A stretch of 64,000 nt of DNA from NCBI RefSeq assembly GCF_020966775.1, contig NZ_JAJKFV010000029.1:1685146-1749145 (forward strand), read 5' to 3'. The notes under the pieces are model-generated. The model searched no databases. It was not told the DNA's origin and worked only from the letters and a program-made list of their open reading frames with translations. Of the stretch, positions 56,230-63,791 are shown piece after piece (positions within the stretch are counted from its first letter, which is position 1; each line of letters starts with the position of its first letter). Both the position numbers and the translations under genes were made by a program. The DNA is from Rhodopirellula halodulae. Its GTDB lineage: Bacteria > Planctomycetota > Planctomycetia > Pirellulales > Pirellulaceae.

Positions 56230-56727
56230 ATGAAGGTTCATCGCGAAAACGATGTCTACTCAACGCTTCATATCACTGGTCCGACTTACGTCTCGCTGAA
56301 ACTGACACTGGCTTCTGCCCCTGTGGACGACTTTCCAGTCGATCACGTCGAATCACAACTCCGTACCCCTCCGACCGCCGACGTTGTTCGCATCGCGACC
56401 ACTGCGGGCGCTGCTCGCGCCAACGCGAAATATGACGTTACGTTTTTTCCGGCTCACGTACGATGCGACGTAGACCACTATCGACCCGAGTCTATTCTCG
56501 ACCATCTCACGTTCAAGATCGTTGAATATGCTGCGATTTCACGGTTCGCAGCACGCGTCCAACAGCACATCTCCGATTCACCGCTCACGTACAACAAACT
56601 CGCCGCCGAATGTGGCGTGGCTAAATCAGTGCTATACACTATTGCAAAATCCGGCGCTTTCACCGGTGTTGAACAAAAGGATGCCGTAACTCTGATTGAG
56701 CACTTCCACTTGCACACTGGCGGCTAA
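56230..56727 (+). CDS. Cassette 5 protein with C-terminal helix-turn-helix-like segment
   Basis: A 165-residue protein in cassette 5 (56213-56852). The N-terminal two-thirds are strand-rich; the C-terminal 50 residues contain LTYNKLAAECGVAKSVLYTI, a pattern like the Xre or small HTH families, so DNA binding is possible. The stop codon TAA lies inside the outer arm of attC5 (GGCTAAC), so attC sequence ends the gene. Confidence 0.7.
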   Translation: MKVHRENDVYSTLHITGPTYVSLKLTLASAPVDDFPVDHVESQLRTPPTADVVRIATTAGAARANAKYDVTFFPAHVRCDVDHYRPESILDHLTFKIVEYAAISRFAARVQQHISDSPLTYNKLAAECGVAKSVLYTIAKSGAFTGVEQKDAVTLIEHFHLHTGG

Positions 56728-56858
56728 CATGGTTTTTACGCTAGGCCTTCGGCACACCGCTGTCGTTTGTTCAGGCCGCCCTCTGATGGTAGAATCTCTC
56801 ATGGTTCATACATCGTTCGCTTCGTTTAGGGCGGTGTCGTAAAAACCTTCCGTTGTGT
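56722..56858 (+). repeat. attC5
   Basis: Outer arm GGCTAAC, 12-bp match to the start of cassette 5. Cut after G56852. The middle differs from most other sites and is closest to attC14. Promoter-like -35 TTGTTC 56767-56772, -10 TAGAAT 56790-56795, still 17 bp apart. Confidence 0.92.
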
Positions 56859-56869
56859 GCCACTAGCGT

Positions 56870-57511
56870 ATGAAACTGTCGCGAACCGAATTGCATGATC
56901 TTCGCGACCGCTGGGACGGCGCGACGCTTGACACCATCCGAGCAACGTTGTGCAAATGGGCGTTCAAACGCCCTAATCAACGGGTTGATCTGGACGCAAT
57001 ATCGCTTGCCAACTCAATCGACATCGACGGCAATTCTTACGCTGACCTTCGTGGTATATCTCTCGTCGCACAACTGAACTACTACGCTGTCTCCCGTGTT
57101 TGCTTTGACGCCGCAACGTTTGAGGGTTTCGGCCAATTCGGCGGTTACTCCACCTTCGACGACTGCCTTTTCCGCCAGACCAAATTCAATACCAACCTTC
57201 ACTCGCAATTCACAAATTGTTCGTTCGCTAGCTCCAACCTACGTGACGCCAAACTTGGTGGCCCGTTCATCGATGTTGATTTCTCGTTTTGCAATCTCAA
57301 CAACGCTGCGGCGGATCAATCCGTATTCACAAACTGCGACTTCACCGGTTGCAATCTCAAATCCGCACACCTTACCAACTGCACGTTCACGGACTGCAAA
57401 TTCGGTGACAACTCCTTTGGTCGCGGATCGCTCTATCGCTCAAAATTCATGGGCGATTCCCCAGATCGTGACGGTTTGGCCGATACGATAGTGGATGCCG
57501 TTTCGTGGTGA
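56870..57511 (+). CDS. Cassette 6 pentapeptide-repeat protein
   Basis: A 213-residue protein in cassette 6 (56853-57650). From about residue 80 it shows successive five-residue repeats with a central Phe/Leu and flanking A/S/N (for example FTNCSFASSNLRDAKL, FTNCDFTGCNLKSAHL, FTDCKF), which fold as a right-handed quadrilateral helix. Some pentapeptide-repeat proteins protect DNA gyrase; whether this one does is unknown. The N-terminal 75 residues are not repeats. Confidence 0.82.
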   Translation: MKLSRTELHDLRDRWDGATLDTIRATLCKWAFKRPNQRVDLDAISLANSIDIDGNSYADLRGISLVAQLNYYAVSRVCFDAATFEGFGQFGGYSTFDDCLFRQTKFNTNLHSQFTNCSFASSNLRDAKLGGPFIDVDFSFCNLNNAAADQSVFTNCDFTGCNLKSAHLTNCTFTDCKFGDNSFGRGSLYRSKFMGDSPDRDGLADTIVDAVSW

Positions 57512-57519
57512 CCCGTGGC

Positions 57520-57656
57520 ACACAACATGGTTTTTACGCTGAGGCCTTCGGCACACCTTCGATCTTTGGCAACGCTCGTTGGCTTTGGTACAATTTCCGT
57601 AGTTCAGACATCGTTCGCTTCGTTCAGGGCGGTGTCGTAAAAACCTTCCGTTGTGT
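57520..57656 (+). repeat. attC6
   Basis: Outer arm ACACAAC, 12-bp match to the start of cassette 6. Cut after G57650. Promoter-like -35 TTGGCA 57566-57571, -10 TACAAT 57589-57594, 17-bp spacer. Confidence 0.93.
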
Positions 57657-57670
57657 GCCACTAGCGAATC

Positions 57671-58021
57671 ATGGGTTACGACCTTCACATCACTCGCGCC
57701 GAAGAATGGTTCGACGGCGATGACACGCCGATCACGCTTGAGGAATGGCTCGCGTTCATTGAATCGGACGCCGAGATGCGTCTCGATGGCCACGCCGAAG
57801 CCAAGGTCGACGGTGAGGCGGTTCTCCGTTATGAAAACGACGGGTTGGCAGTCTGGACCGCCTACTCCCAATTGCCGGATGACGACTGTGGTGCGTGGTT
57901 CGACTTTCGCGGCGGCAATGTCGTCGTCAAGAATCCCGACGACGAGATCATCGCCAAAATGAAACAGATCGCTGAGCATTTCGGGGCGCGTGTTGTGGGC
58001 GACGAGGGCGAGGAGTACTAA
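57671..58021 (+). CDS. Cassette 7 protein, conserved small acidic family
   Basis: A 116-residue acidic protein in cassette 7 (57651-58174). It begins MGYDLHITRAEEWFDG and has a central strand-rich part, then DDEIIAKMKQIAEHF at the C-terminus. The MxYDxHITRAxxW opening is one I recall from small bacterial proteins of unknown function; immunity-type roles are possible but unproven. Its cassette shares its outer-arm sequence (GTTGTGTGCCAC) with cassette 6. Confidence 0.75.
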   Translation: MGYDLHITRAEEWFDGDDTPITLEEWLAFIESDAEMRLDGHAEAKVDGEAVLRYENDGLAVWTAYSQLPDDDCGAWFDFRGGNVVVKNPDDEIIAKMKQIAEHFGARVVGDEGEEY

Positions 58022-58044
58022 CCGCGTCCCCTATGGTCCGTGGC

Positions 58045-58180
58045 ACACAACATGGTTTTTACGCTAGGCCTTCGGCACACCTTCGTCCTTTGGTAACGGG
58101 CGTTGGCCTTGGTACAATTTCTGTAGATCAGGCATCGCTCGCTTCGTTCAGGGCGGTGTCGTAAAAACCTTCCGTTATGT
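58045..58180 (+). repeat. attC7
   Basis: Outer arm ACACAAC, 12-bp match to the start of cassette 7. Cut after G58174. Promoter-like -35 TTGGTA 58090-58095, -10 TACAAT 58113-58118, 17-bp spacer. Confidence 0.93.
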
Positions 58181-58185
58181 GACCT

Positions 58186-58617
58186 ATGTCTATCCGTGGA
58201 ATCACTGACGCAAACCTTCCTAGTTGGATTACCGCGAACGCCGGTGCCACGGATGACGACATTAACGCGTTAACGACTGCATCGCCGCATCAACTTGCGA
58301 ACACCTACCTTTCGCTGCTGCGAACCGCCAACGGTGGCGAGGCCGAGATCGCCGCGGACGGCAACAGCGACGAATCATATCTCGTGCTTTGGGCCTCATT
58401 TGAGGTGATTCCGTTCAACGCTGACTACGAACTTCGCGAATACGCGCCGGCGTTCCTCGCGTTTGGCTCGAATGGTGGTGGCGAGCTTTTTGCGTTCGAC
58501 ACACGCATTTCTGGCGACTCCGTGTTCTTGCTTCCAGCAATTGGCATGTCTAATGATGACGGTATGCTGTTCGCCGATTCAATGGACGCGTTTGCCCGAC
58601 GCATAGCGGCAGCATAG
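58186..58617 (+). CDS. Cassette 8 SMI1/KNR4 (SUKH) family protein
   Basis: A 143-residue protein in cassette 8 (58175-58759). The pattern of LANTYLSLLRTANGGEAEI, VLWASFEVIPFNADY, then FLAFGSNGGGELFAFDTR is that of the SUKH/SMI1-KNR4 superfamily. In bacteria these are frequent immunity proteins against contact-dependent and polymorphic toxins. No toxin gene is present in the cassette. It is a paralogue of cassette 10, with about half of the residues identical by eye. Confidence 0.85.
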   Translation: MSIRGITDANLPSWITANAGATDDDINALTTASPHQLANTYLSLLRTANGGEAEIAADGNSDESYLVLWASFEVIPFNADYELREYAPAFLAFGSNGGGELFAFDTRISGDSVFLLPAIGMSNDDGMLFADSMDAFARRIAAA

Positions 58618-58627
58618 CTCACCGGTC

Positions 58628-58765
58628 ACATAACATGGTTTTTACGCTGGGGCCTTCGGCACACCTTCGTCCTTTGGCAACGGTCGCTGGCCTTGGTACA
58701 ATCTTCCGTAGTTCAGGCATCGCTCGCTTCGTTTAGGGCGGTGTCGTAAAAACCTTCCGTTATGT
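58628..58765 (+). repeat. attC8
   Basis: Outer arm ACATAAC, 11-bp match to the start of cassette 8. Cut after G58759. Promoter-like -35 TTGGCA 58674-58679, -10 TACAAT 58697-58702, 17-bp spacer. Confidence 0.93.
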
Positions 58766-58777
58766 GCCCCTGATCGA

Positions 58778-59302
58778 ATGGCTCCTCGGCAATATCAATA
58801 CGTTGGGCCAGCCGATATTCGCGATTCCGCGATTGCCTCTTCGCCCGTTGGCACACCGATCCGTTGCGTTGTTGATCTTTCGGCATGGATCGCGTCTCGT
58901 TCATCGGACGCCGAACCGGACGGTTCACTGATTGCGACGTTTACCGTGAATGTTGGCGGCACGCTTTTGCTTGCGCCGCGCCGCTCCGAACATGTCGCCT
59001 GTGCTGCTGGTGGCCCTGTGCTTTCCGCTGGTGAAATCACGTTTTCCGATGGCGACGTTTCCGAGATCACCAACCAATCTACTGGATTTTGCCCCGAACC
59101 TGAATCGTGGCCGACTGTTGCTGCAGCGCTGGACGCTATTCCGGTGGATCGACCTGATGATTTCACGACACGTGTTGTGTTTCGCCTTTGTCCGGCCTGC
59201 AACGAACGGAACATCGTCAAGGATGGCTGGTTCGTCTGTGATCTTTGCGGGGCCGATCTTCCAGAGAATTGGAACTTTCCCGTAGCGCGACGGGGCACAT
59301 AA
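58778..59302 (+). CDS. Cassette 9 protein with C-terminal zinc ribbon
   Basis: A 174-residue protein in cassette 9 (58760-59427). It starts MAPRQYQYVGPADIRD and has a beta-rich middle. The C-terminus has paired CxxC motifs (CPACNERNIVKDGWFVCDLCG), a probable zinc ribbon. The stop codon TAA overlaps the outer arm of attC9. Function not recognised. Confidence 0.75.
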   Translation: MAPRQYQYVGPADIRDSAIASSPVGTPIRCVVDLSAWIASRSSDAEPDGSLIATFTVNVGGTLLLAPRRSEHVACAAGGPVLSAGEITFSDGDVSEITNQSTGFCPEPESWPTVAAALDAIPVDRPDDFTTRVVFRLCPACNERNIVKDGWFVCDLCGADLPENWNFPVARRGT

Positions 59303-59433
59303 CATGGTTTTTACGCTAGGCCTTCGGCACACCTTCCAACTTTGTCAACGCGGGCTGGCCTTGGTACAATTTATCGTAGTTCAGGCATCGTTCGCTTCGT
59401 TTAGGGCGGTGTCGTAAAAACCTTCCGTTATGT
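59297..59433 (+). repeat. attC9
   Basis: Outer arm ACATAAC, 12-bp match to the start of cassette 9. Cut after G59427. Promoter-like -35 TTGTCA 59342-59347, -10 TACAAT 59365-59370, 17-bp spacer. Confidence 0.93.
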
Positions 59434-59438
59434 GACCT

Positions 59439-59870
59439 ATGTCTATCGGTGACATCATCGCTGCCAACCTCTCCCGGTGGGTTTTCGCCAACACTGGGGC
59501 ATCCGACGACGACATCCGTGCGCTCACCGACGCCACATCGTTCCCCCTTCCGTCCGCATACCTCGACCTGCTTCGCGCCGCCAACGGCGGCGAGGCCGAC
59601 ATCCCTGATTTGAACGGCGACGATGGCAGTTACCTCGACCTATGGGAGGCGGCTGACGTTGTGCAATTCAACGCGGATTACATGCTGCCCCGATTCGCCC
59701 CTTCATTCTTCGCGTTCGGATCAAACGGCGGTGGCGAGCTTTTCGCATTCGATTCTCGCCGTGACGACGACGCCGTACTCATGGTTCCCACAATTGGCAT
59801 GTCCGACGACACTTCGCTGCCCTTCGCGGATTCGGTTGACGCTTTCGCCCAGCGCATAGCGGCTCCGTAG
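59439..59870 (+). CDS. Cassette 10 SMI1/KNR4 (SUKH) family protein
   Basis: A 143-residue paralogue of the cassette 8 protein in cassette 10 (59428-60010), equal in length, with matching LRAANGGEADI, DLWEAADVVQFNADY and FFAFGSNGGGELFAFDSR. Both cassettes have the same 5' leader (GTTATGTGACCTATGTCTAT). This suggests cassette duplication followed by divergence, or separate capture of related cassettes. A role as toxin immunity is the usual one for the family. Confidence 0.85.
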   Translation: MSIGDIIAANLSRWVFANTGASDDDIRALTDATSFPLPSAYLDLLRAANGGEADIPDLNGDDGSYLDLWEAADVVQFNADYMLPRFAPSFFAFGSNGGGELFAFDSRRDDDAVLMVPTIGMSDDTSLPFADSVDAFAQRIAAP

Positions 59871-59880
59871 TTCACCGGTC

Positions 59881-60016
59881 ACATAACATGGTTTTTACGC
59901 TAGGCCTTCGGCACACCTTCGTCCTTTGGCAACGCTCGCTGGCTTTGGTACAATTTCTCGTTGTTCAGCATCGCTCGCTTCGTTTAGGGCGGTGTCGTAA
60001 AAACCTTCCGTTGTCA
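59881..60016 (+). repeat. attC10
   Basis: Outer arm ACATAAC, 11-bp match to the start of cassette 10. Cut after G60010. Promoter-like -35 TTGGCA 59926-59931, -10 TACAAT 59949-59954, 17-bp spacer. Confidence 0.93.
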
Positions 60017-60030
60017 GACCCTAGCTTTCC

Positions 60031-60312
60031 ATGAATCTCTCTGAACTGCTGGCTAGCCTCAACCGGTTTGACGACGAACACACCATTTACATTTCCGCGG
60101 ATCGCGAACCGTGCGCCGACTCGGCGGTCGATGTCGCGGAGCCGCCCGACGATGACAGCGTTCCCTTTGATGGGATGCGTGAACTCATGGACGTCTGGCA
60201 TGCTCGCGAGACCTTCGATGGTTGCCGATCATTACTCGCATCTGCTGGTTCCGTGACCGATCACGCTTCATGCGTCCAACGGTTCCTTGAATACCTCACG
60301 AATGACGCCTGA
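60031..60312 (+). CDS. Cassette 11 protein, unknown; cassette repeated at window end
   Basis: A 93-residue acidic protein in cassette 11 (60011-60499), starting MNLSELLASLNRFDD. A second copy of the beginning of this cassette, identical for all the visible bases, lies at 63922-64000. The family is not recognised; size and composition suggest a small soluble regulatory or immunity-type protein. Confidence 0.72.
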   Translation: MNLSELLASLNRFDDEHTIYISADREPCADSAVDVAEPPDDDSVPFDGMRELMDVWHARETFDGCRSLLASAGSVTDHASCVQRFLEYLTNDA

Positions 60313-60369
60313 TGCGCGGACGGCTTGCAAGCTTCACCGAATGGTTAGCTTTCTGGTAGTTCGCGGGTC

Positions 60370-60505
60370 TGACAACATGGTTTTTACGCTAGGCCTTCGG
60401 CACACCTTCGCTCTTTCGCAAAGCGGGCTGGCATTGGTACAATTTCCGTAGTTGAAACATCGTTCTCTTCGTTCAGGGCGGTGTCGTAAAAACCTTCCGT
60501 TGTCC
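60370..60505 (+). repeat. attC11
   Basis: Outer arm TGACAAC, 12-bp match to the start of cassette 11. Cut after G60499. Promoter-like -35 TTCGCA 60415-60420 (weakest -35 of the set), -10 TACAAT 60438-60443, 17-bp spacer. Confidence 0.92.
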
Positions 60506-60519
60506 GCCTCAGGTTTTCG

Positions 60520-60879
60520 ATGAAACGCCACATCCAACGCCGCGGATTCGGTGGCGAGGTCGAATTCCTGCTATTGATCGCGTTCATTGGATGCGCCGTC
60601 GGATTGGCGATACCTTGGTGCAAGTCCCTTGTTGCTCACGGGCACAGCCGGTGGTGCTTTCTCTGGGTTTTCCCAGCATCACTTGCTTCCGTAGTCGCGT
60701 ACTTTGTTGGTCTCCCGCTACTGGCCGCATTCTGCTTTACCCGCGCAAGCCAGTGGATAATTCCAGAGGACGAACCCACAGGACAATCATCACGGTTCGG
60801 GACTGTCTACTCGATTTGTTTCTCCATTGCGTTCTTCAGCCCGATCGTAGTTATCGTTGCGACAACACTCTGGCACTAG
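60520..60879 (+). CDS. Cassette 12 small membrane protein
   Basis: A 119-residue protein in cassette 12 (60500-61036) with three predicted transmembrane segments (about residues 16-33, 43-68 and 95-117). No catalytic motif; function unknown. Confidence 0.72.
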   Translation: MKRHIQRRGFGGEVEFLLLIAFIGCAVGLAIPWCKSLVAHGHSRWCFLWVFPASLASVVAYFVGLPLLAAFCFTRASQWIIPEDEPTGQSSRFGTVYSICFSIAFFSPIVVIVATTLWH

Positions 60880-60903
60880 CTGGCCTAACACCACTTCAGA
60901 GGC

Positions 60904-61042
60904 GGACAACATGGTTTTTACGCTGAGGCCCTTCGGGCACACCTTGGCTCTTTGGCAACGGGCCATGGCCTTGGTACAATTCTCGTAGTTCAGGCATCGT
61001 TCGCTTCGTTTAGGGCGGTGTCGTAGAAACCTTCCGTTGTGC
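60904..61042 (+). repeat. attC12
   Basis: Outer arm GGACAAC, 12-bp match to the start of cassette 12. Cut after G61036. The right inner arm reads CGTAGAAACC, one mismatch from the usual, and the left loop has two extra bases (CCCTTCGGGC). Promoter-like -35 TTGGCA 60952-60957, -10 TACAAT 60975-60980, 17-bp spacer. Confidence 0.92.
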
Positions 61043-61060
61043 GGACTAATCTCTCACTTG

Positions 61061-61525
61061 ATGGCCGACCTGACCCCGACTCAATCTGAACAGCTGTCGC
61101 GCCGTCGTGCCCAGTTCGACGCATTCCATGCGGAACGACTCCCCGTGCTTGTTGACTTTTGCACGTCGCTGGAACTTCCTGACCCTCACCTCGTGCTCAA
61201 CGATCCAACGCCTTTTGTTCCGCCAATCAACCAATGGGTTGCCGCACAGAACGCCGCCGAACTTTCTCGTGACGACCATGTTTGGCTCGCCACCCGTGTT
61301 GGATACCTGATTGGCGAATACTTCGTTTGCCGTTACTCAGGCTGCTGGTTCGTTGACGACAACCCTGACTCCAGCTGGTTCGCCCATTTTGTCGTTGGGC
61401 AATTTCCCCGTCATGGTTCGGCACGGATCGCCCCCATGCAGATGGCGACTGAATTGGTTGAATCGTCTGGTGACCTTGAGGCGTATTTGGGCGACGCGTC
61501 TGCTGCGATTGAACGTCAATCGTAG
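61061..61525 (+). CDS. Cassette 13 protein, unknown
   Basis: A 154-residue soluble protein in cassette 13 (61037-61663), ATG 25 bp inside. Helical N-terminus (SEQLSRRRAQFDAFHAERLP), then a region with aromatic and Asp/Asn residues (GCWFVDDNPDSSWFAHFVVG). Family not recognised. The size range and position suit an immunity-type protein, but nothing proves it. Confidence 0.7.
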   Translation: MADLTPTQSEQLSRRRAQFDAFHAERLPVLVDFCTSLELPDPHLVLNDPTPFVPPINQWVAAQNAAELSRDDHVWLATRVGYLIGEYFVCRYSGCWFVDDNPDSSWFAHFVVGQFPRHGSARIAPMQMATELVESSGDLEAYLGDASAAIERQS

Positions 61526-61532
61526 CGCAGCC

Positions 61533-61669
61533 GCACAACATGGTTTTTACGCTAGGCCTTCGGCACACCTTCCGCGTTTGGCCACGCGGGCTGGCCTTGG
61601 TACAATGTTCCGTAGTTCAGGCATTGTTCGCTTCGTTCAGGGCGGTGTCGTAAAAACCTTCCGTTAGGT
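61533..61669 (+). repeat. attC13
   Basis: Outer arm GCACAAC, 9-bp match to the start of cassette 13. Cut after G61663. Promoter-like -35 TTGGCC 61578-61583, -10 TACAAT 61601-61606, 17-bp spacer. Confidence 0.92.
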
Positions 61670-61677
61670 GACCCTAG

Positions 61678-62184
61678 ATGAATGTGGTGGTGACCGTTGG
61701 CGACGTCCTCGATGCTTCGGCTGACGTCCTGATCTCCACCGCTAACCCGTGGCTCAATATGTCCGGCGGCGTTAACGGTGCTATACGCGCACGTGAACCT
61801 GACATTCAATCCGAACTTCGCGCACACCTCGAATCCATCAGTGAATCCGCGATTCCCGCCACATCGGTTGTTCGCACTTCCGCCGGTGCTTTGCCGTTTT
61901 CCCACATCATCCACGCGGTTGCAATCGACCCGTTCTACGATTCATCGCACCAGATCGTCGCTGACACCCTTGTGGCTGCTTTCGGTCTCGCGGTTTCTAT
62001 CGGCGCAACATCCGTTGCCATGCCGACGCTCGCGACTGGCTACGGCCCAATGACGATTGACGCTTTCGCCCGTGCATTCGCGGATTCCGTATTGTGCCGA
62101 TTCCCGATTGAGACCGTCACGATTGTGGTTCGCTCTGACGAGAATGCAGGGATCATCAACTCTGTGCTTGCAGCCGAAACGTAG
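61678..62184 (+). CDS. Cassette 14 macro-domain protein
   Basis: A 168-residue stand-alone macro domain in cassette 14 (61664-62326). The ADP-ribose binding pattern is present: VGDVLDASADVLISTANP, then LNMSGGVNGAI. Conserved later segments are HIIHAVAIDP and SVAMPTLATGYG. Macro domains bind or remove ADP-ribose, so the product may reverse ADP-ribosylation by a toxin or act in ADP-ribose metabolism. Confidence 0.87.
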   Translation: MNVVVTVGDVLDASADVLISTANPWLNMSGGVNGAIRAREPDIQSELRAHLESISESAIPATSVVRTSAGALPFSHIIHAVAIDPFYDSSHQIVADTLVAAFGLAVSIGATSVAMPTLATGYGPMTIDAFARAFADSVLCRFPIETVTIVVRSDENAGIINSVLAAET

Positions 62185-62195
62185 TGCATCGGGGC

Positions 62196-62332
62196 ACCTA
62201 ACATGGTTTTTACGCTAGGCCTTCGGCACACCGCTGTCGTTTGTTCAAGCCTCCCTCTGCTGGTAGAGTCATCCATAGTTCAAGCATCGCTCGCTTCGTT
62301 TAGGGCGGTGTCGTAAAAACCTTCTGTTAGAC
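62196..62332 (+). repeat. attC14
   Basis: Outer arm ACCTAAC; it matches the start of cassette 14 over 8 bp, then after one mismatch over 3 more. Cut after G62326. The middle is close to attC5 and unlike the others. Promoter-like -35 TTGTTC 62241-62246, -10 TAGAGT 62264-62269, 17-bp spacer; the weakest -10 of the set. Confidence 0.9.
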
Positions 62333-62353
62333 GCCGCTAGTCATCTGTAGTTC

Positions 62354-63240
62354 ATGACCGAATCACCAAAACCGACAGCCTTGCTTATCGCTACGTCGGT
62401 ACTGGTTATCGCTTTCTCGCTTTTCCTCGTCTCCGCTGCTCTCGCGGCATTTACCGTCACGTGGGACCCATGCTCGCTGATCGGTGGTGCGATTATTCTT
62501 CCGCTCCCGGCGGCACTTGCGGTCCAGCAGTATCGTGCGACCTTCCGTGGCGTGGCCGCTGCTGCACTCACGGCCGCCATACTCTTATTCATCGTCGGAG
62601 GTTTCGCAGCGTTCGCTTTTGCAACAACCTTTGGCGAAATCGCGATGGGCAGCGGCGAGCTACCTTGGTTCGGCCTGCTACTGCCAATGTTGGGGGTTGC
62701 CACTGTTGGCCTTTTCGGCGGATGGCTTAATTTGCGCTGGCGCAACAATTTGCCACCAACTACGACGGACGCTGCATGGCGATTTTCTCTGCAGGAGGCT
62801 CTCACTGCGGTTGCCGCCATCTCTGTGCTGACCGGCTTGACCGCATCGTTTATCCGGTCTACTCCACCGCGGTACGCGGAGAACGTCTCTGTCGCCGACG
62901 CTCCTTTTGGCCTTCCTGCCAGCGCCACCAATGTTTCATTCTGCCAAGGATTTCGTGTACGATCGCCTATGAATTCACCGTTGACGAAACCTCATTTCGT
63001 AAATGGGTGGCTGACGGCATCGGTTCCATTGAATCGGATGCGTCAAATACGAAACTCGAACCAATCATCACTCCGGTTTCGATCACTCGATACAACGCCT
63101 ATTCTTCCGAGCTTAGCGGGCCGGATTCGATCACGGTGAACAAAGGCCTCCATTACTCTTGGTCGTTCGAGGATCGCGGCGTCTATGCTGTATTTGACTC
63201 GACAACAAACCGTGCATACTACTACGCACATTTCCACTGA
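62354..63240 (+). pseudogene. Cassette 15 membrane protein, frameshifted
   Basis: Cassette 15 (62327-63382) is the longest complete one. The first frame (from 62354) gives a membrane protein with about four helices and FSLQEALTAVAAISVLTG, but from near 62965 its translation becomes Arg/Ser-rich and ends at 63139. From the same point another frame continues with a plausible domain (TIAYEFTVDETSFRKWVADG ... SWSFEDRGVYAVFDS) to 63240. Joining the two by restoring one base near 62960 gives an intact protein of about 295 residues. Either a real mutation or a sequencing error. Confidence 0.72.
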
Positions 63241-63251
63241 TGGTCCGCGGC

Positions 63252-63388
63252 GTCTAACATGGTTTTTACGCTAGGCCTTCGGCACACCTTCGATGTTTGG
63301 CAACGCTCGCTGGCCTTGGTAGAATTTCCAGTAGTTCGGGCATCGTTCGCTTCGTTCAGGGCGGTGTCGTAAAAACCTTCCGTTGTCC
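63252..63388 (+). repeat. attC15
   Basis: Outer arm GTCTAAC, 12-bp match to the start of cassette 15. Cut after G63382. Promoter-like -35 TTGGCA 63297-63302, -10 TAGAAT 63320-63325, 17-bp spacer. Confidence 0.93.
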
Positions 63389-63408
63389 GCCAGAAAACTG
63401 CCGCGCTG

Positions 63409-63765
63409 ATGAAAACATTGCGAGCTTTCTTAATCTTCTCGACAGTCTTGATCTATGGCATGACCGTCTTGGCCTTGCTGAAACAGGGTATCAACTGGCC
63501 AGCCGTCGCGATCCACGATTTGGTGGCGCTAAACTGGCGGTCGCAGTTCGACACCGACTTCTTGGTTTACCTATTTCTTGGCGCAACTTGGATTTCATGG
63601 CGGGAAGGTTTCACTGCAAAGGGACATCTCTTTGCGTTTCTCAGCGTTTTCCTTGGCGGGATGTTCACGTTTCCCTATGTCTTGATCGCCACCTATCGTG
63701 CCAGCGGCGATCCATTTCAGATTCTGCTGGGCATCCATCACCAGTCGGCATGTACCCATTCATGA
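63409..63765 (+). CDS. Cassette 16 small membrane protein
   Basis: A 118-residue protein in cassette 16 (63383-63921) with three hydrophobic segments (about residues 5-24, 51-63 and 74-95) and conserved-looking loops NWPAVAIHDLVALNWRSQFD and WREGFTAKGHLFAFLS. The loop pattern resembles a family of small inner-membrane proteins of unknown function found in many bacteria. Function unknown. Confidence 0.75.
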   Translation: MKTLRAFLIFSTVLIYGMTVLALLKQGINWPAVAIHDLVALNWRSQFDTDFLVYLFLGATWISWREGFTAKGHLFAFLSVFLGGMFTFPYVLIATYRASGDPFQILLGIHHQSACTHS

Positions 63766-63791
63766 ACCGGGATCGCTCGGCCTAAACTGGC

